DNA from: Dysidea avara
Taxonomy: Eukaryota; Porifera; Demospongiae; Dictyoceratida; Dysideidae
DNA: 64,000 nucleotides
Assembly (NCBI RefSeq): GCF_963678975.1
Contig: NC_089279.1
Span: 31,336,660 to 31,400,659, forward strand
Direction: 5' to 3'
The notes beneath the pieces were generated by a model. The model made no database searches and was not told the DNA's origin. It worked only from the letters and a program-made list of their open reading frames with translations. The translations under genes were made by a program, and so were the position numbers. Of this stretch, positions 61,360 through 64,000 are shown in pieces. The stretch's first letter is position 1. Each line of letters starts with the position of its first letter.

Positions 61360-64000
61360 TCATTGTGAAATTTGTCCATTGCATTAGCCACTGATGAGTA
61401 CATAATGCATGGTGTATTACCTTTTATCACTGACCATCTTTACACAAGTACATCTCAGATGGTTGCTTGTAAGTTGCTTCATATTTGTGACCATGTCAAC
61501 AAAGATGATCCACCTATGTAGTTCACACTTTTTTTTGGTCTCAGCATTGTATACAGTGTCCAAAATAGGTTATCAAAGTTTCAGCCATTGCTTGGGCAGT
61601 GGGAAGGAGACTGTAGCCCTTGTCAAACAGATTATGGAGGGAATATCTGTCATCAAACATTGGCAATAGTTGTGCTGATTTATTACAGCTAATGGCTGAG
61701 TGTACAAATCCTTAGCTATGCCTACAATTCCACCAGATTCTACTTGCAATTATTGCTATTCAAAGAGGAATTCCAAGTTATCAGCTTGCACTGATTACGT
61801 CCCTGCCCTTTGTTCACACCACCTGACTATAAGATCAATATACCCCAATAGAGGAGCCATCCTAATACGACAGTCACACTTGTGTTAGTGGTCACTGCTG
61901 ATCAAAGATTTCTTAGAAAGAGGGATCCTCCTATGTACATCTCCATCTACTTGATACTAACAGGAGTCCATAATAAAGAAGAGTCCTCTCTATTACAGAT
62001 TCTTGATACTAATATAAAGGAGATCAATATACCCTAATAAAGTAGTTCCCTAAAACACCTAAAATCCCACTAAAAAGGTGCCTCCTCCACAAGACCTATT
62101 GAGGTAGGTAGATTTGGAATTATAGTGCTAGATACAATAGACATAGAAAAAATTTATTTGTACAGCAACTGCCCTGAAAACTGAATTTGTAGCCATAACT
62201 TTCATTTGCATATATAGGCCTATAATGCTCACTATGAATTGACAAGTCAACCAAGTTATATACAGTTTTAGACCTGCATTTATACTTGTGTAAACAAAGT
62301 ATTAAGGAATTTTAAATGAAGAAATGATGATTTTGATTACACCTACTGCATTGTACATGATCCTTTAAGCTATTTATCTGCATGCTTTAGTTGCAAACTA
62401 GACTGCAATTTGCTGAGACGGTCACATATGCACATATGTTGACAATTCGTATGTTTCTAAACAGTTTTTACAACCAACTGTCTGACTTTAAAGATGAAGA
62501 ACTGATCATGGACTAACAACTAACATTATTGATAGTCATAAGAGATGCCTGCATGTAATTTAACTACTGATAAAATGTATACAGAGAATATTTATAGTTA
62601 ACGTAATAGTAGAATGAGTTACATGTATATTGCAATTCACACATTACAGTACATGTATGTTCCTGAGTGATCATTCCACGCTTATAGGGTAGTGTTCTGG
62701 GGTAATGCTAAATTGTGTTGTTATCAGCACATCCTTTAACTATATGTAACCATTGTGGCCTGTAAGAATGGCAAAAACTACACCCCTATCACATAGCAGG
62801 TCTTATCAATAGAACTGATATCTTGATTCTGAATCTTGTATAATGAAGCCAATTAAATGTAGAATATGGCCTGAAAATTTTGAACATATGTACTACTATG
62901 TGGCTGCTTGGTGCAGCTCCAACTTAATCTCATATATAAAACTATTCTCCTTTACTCTTCCACTGTGTAACGATAGTAATGATACATGGTACTAGAATAC
63001 TACAGTCATGCATGAGATCAAGGAAAAATGGCCTCAACATTGTCAACAATGAGGTGGCTTTATTATTGTGTACACCTTAGCTATGTTATAGGGACTTCTG
63101 CAGTACACGACAATAAAGTCATGCATGTAAGGATGTGCAAAATAAATGTATGCCTACAAGGCTACATAGCTATCCTTTAGTGCTAGGTAAAGTTTTTAGG
63201 TTGACATATCTTAAGTCCTTTTCAAAAATGAGTACATAAATGCAATCCTGCCTGTAACTATTGCATAGCAACATTATGTACACTCATAACCTAAAAATCA
63301 ATGTAATGTAAATACAGTTATAAAAGTATCTACATGGACTTTTAATGATAGAAGTTAAGATACGTATGTTATAATATTATTATATAATGCAAGATCACAG
63401 CAAATCAGAGTTCAGAAGTATGAGTATGATATATACTTAGGATAACAAATATATGGTGTTACACAGTAAATTTCTTTATTAATTGTATTTTATAGTTATT
63501 TATATAATCTTCATTTAGTGAACTCTTCCTACCAGACTGCGACATGATCAATACAGGTAATATCGGGAGTTAATATATTCATAGGGGAGAGTGACTACAT
63601 GGTGGTATAATTATATGGTCTGTACAAAAGCACTGCTGTAAGTTCTGATCATATCAAGAGTAAAATACTCTTGAACATATGTACACCACTATCCTGCTTC
63701 CAAAGAACTGTTGATGAGGTCAGCCTTCCTTCTAAGAGAAGCCTGTGGTGTTATTTGCAATTGCAGTGGAGCCTTTACTCAGTAATATTATATGCACTGA
63801 ACCCTAAAATCAATAATAACTTAACAAGAGTAAATAATAAAAGTGAGACAATGAAGTTAGACACTCTCTTTATTGTTTACTCTTGATAGTATTATAGTAT
63901 AAATCGTCAAGAGTTAATAATAGTGAAGAGAGAAGGTATAACACTGCATAGGCCTTATAAAATGATCCTGAGAGAGTGACTCACTCCCAAACTGGAGTTA
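61360..64000. other. No gene seen at the right edge
   Basis: AT-rich sequence. Small frames (for example 61700-61888, cysteine-containing) lack splice support or known motifs. A gene continuing beyond the window cannot be excluded. Confidence 0.4.

Noticed and set aside
61409-61669. Hydrophobic plus-strand frame
   Set aside because: No splice context, no motif, and compositionally ordinary for AT-rich sequence.

Overview
The window is eukaryotic and metazoan: AT-rich, with spliced genes whose introns follow GT-AG and are loaded with transposons, and no bacterial-type operons. It carries a PH + IRS-type PTB docking protein, an SLC38A7-type amino-acid transporter and a Death-domain exon. The style of the Death domain and the retroelement and MITE load fit a demosponge (Amphimedon-like) best. 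That assignment is recognition from memory, not proof.

Layout. 0-5 kb: a LINE 3' end, dispersed repeats and a two-exon Death-domain fragment (minus). 5-6 kb: a hAT-type MITE with an 8-bp target duplication. 6.4-12.0 kb and 15.0-19.9 kb: two copies of a roughly 5 kb tandem segmental duplication. The right-hand copy holds the last four exons of a docking-protein gene that starts at 21121 (minus, 7 exons, 503 aa by my splicing). The left-hand copy repeats those four exons, but its last exon carries a 23-bp duplication that breaks the frame. 21.5-23.0 kb: a single-exon secreted alpha/beta-hydrolase (minus). 24.0-51.2 kb: an SLC38A7-like transporter (plus, 8 exons, 465 aa; exon lengths and phases close exactly).

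Two of the transporter's introns (about 9.9 and 9.5 kb) are transposon depots. Intron 3 has a SINE, a hAT MITE, a (CA)n tract, a decayed Ty3/gypsy copy that itself hosts a MULE-like element with a 9-bp target duplication, a near-perfect 157-bp hairpin and a 2.2-kb minisatellite. Intron 6 has nested TIR elements and a complete BEL/Pao retrotransposon (two 180-bp LTRs differing at 2 sites, 5-bp target duplication) with broken gag and pol. 51-64 kb is mostly repeats: a retroelement nuclease-like fragment, a broken relic of an SLC38 first exon, a hAT MITE inside a foldback repeat, a 41-bp tandem array with a 249-bp higher-order period, a SINE, a 46-nt perfect palindrome and two weak candidate exons.

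The host genes point to ordinary animal cell biology: phosphotyrosine adaptor signalling, amino-acid transport (lysosomal, if the SLC38A7 analogy holds), Death-domain signalling and a secreted hydrolase. The most unusual signals are (a) the duplicated, phase-compatible PTB/tail exon cassette, (b) two unrelated transposons inserted at the same few bases at the centre of two copies of one palindromic repeat, and (c) the density of datable, target-site-supported nested insertions. I see no prokaryotic defence system, CRISPR array or rRNA gene.
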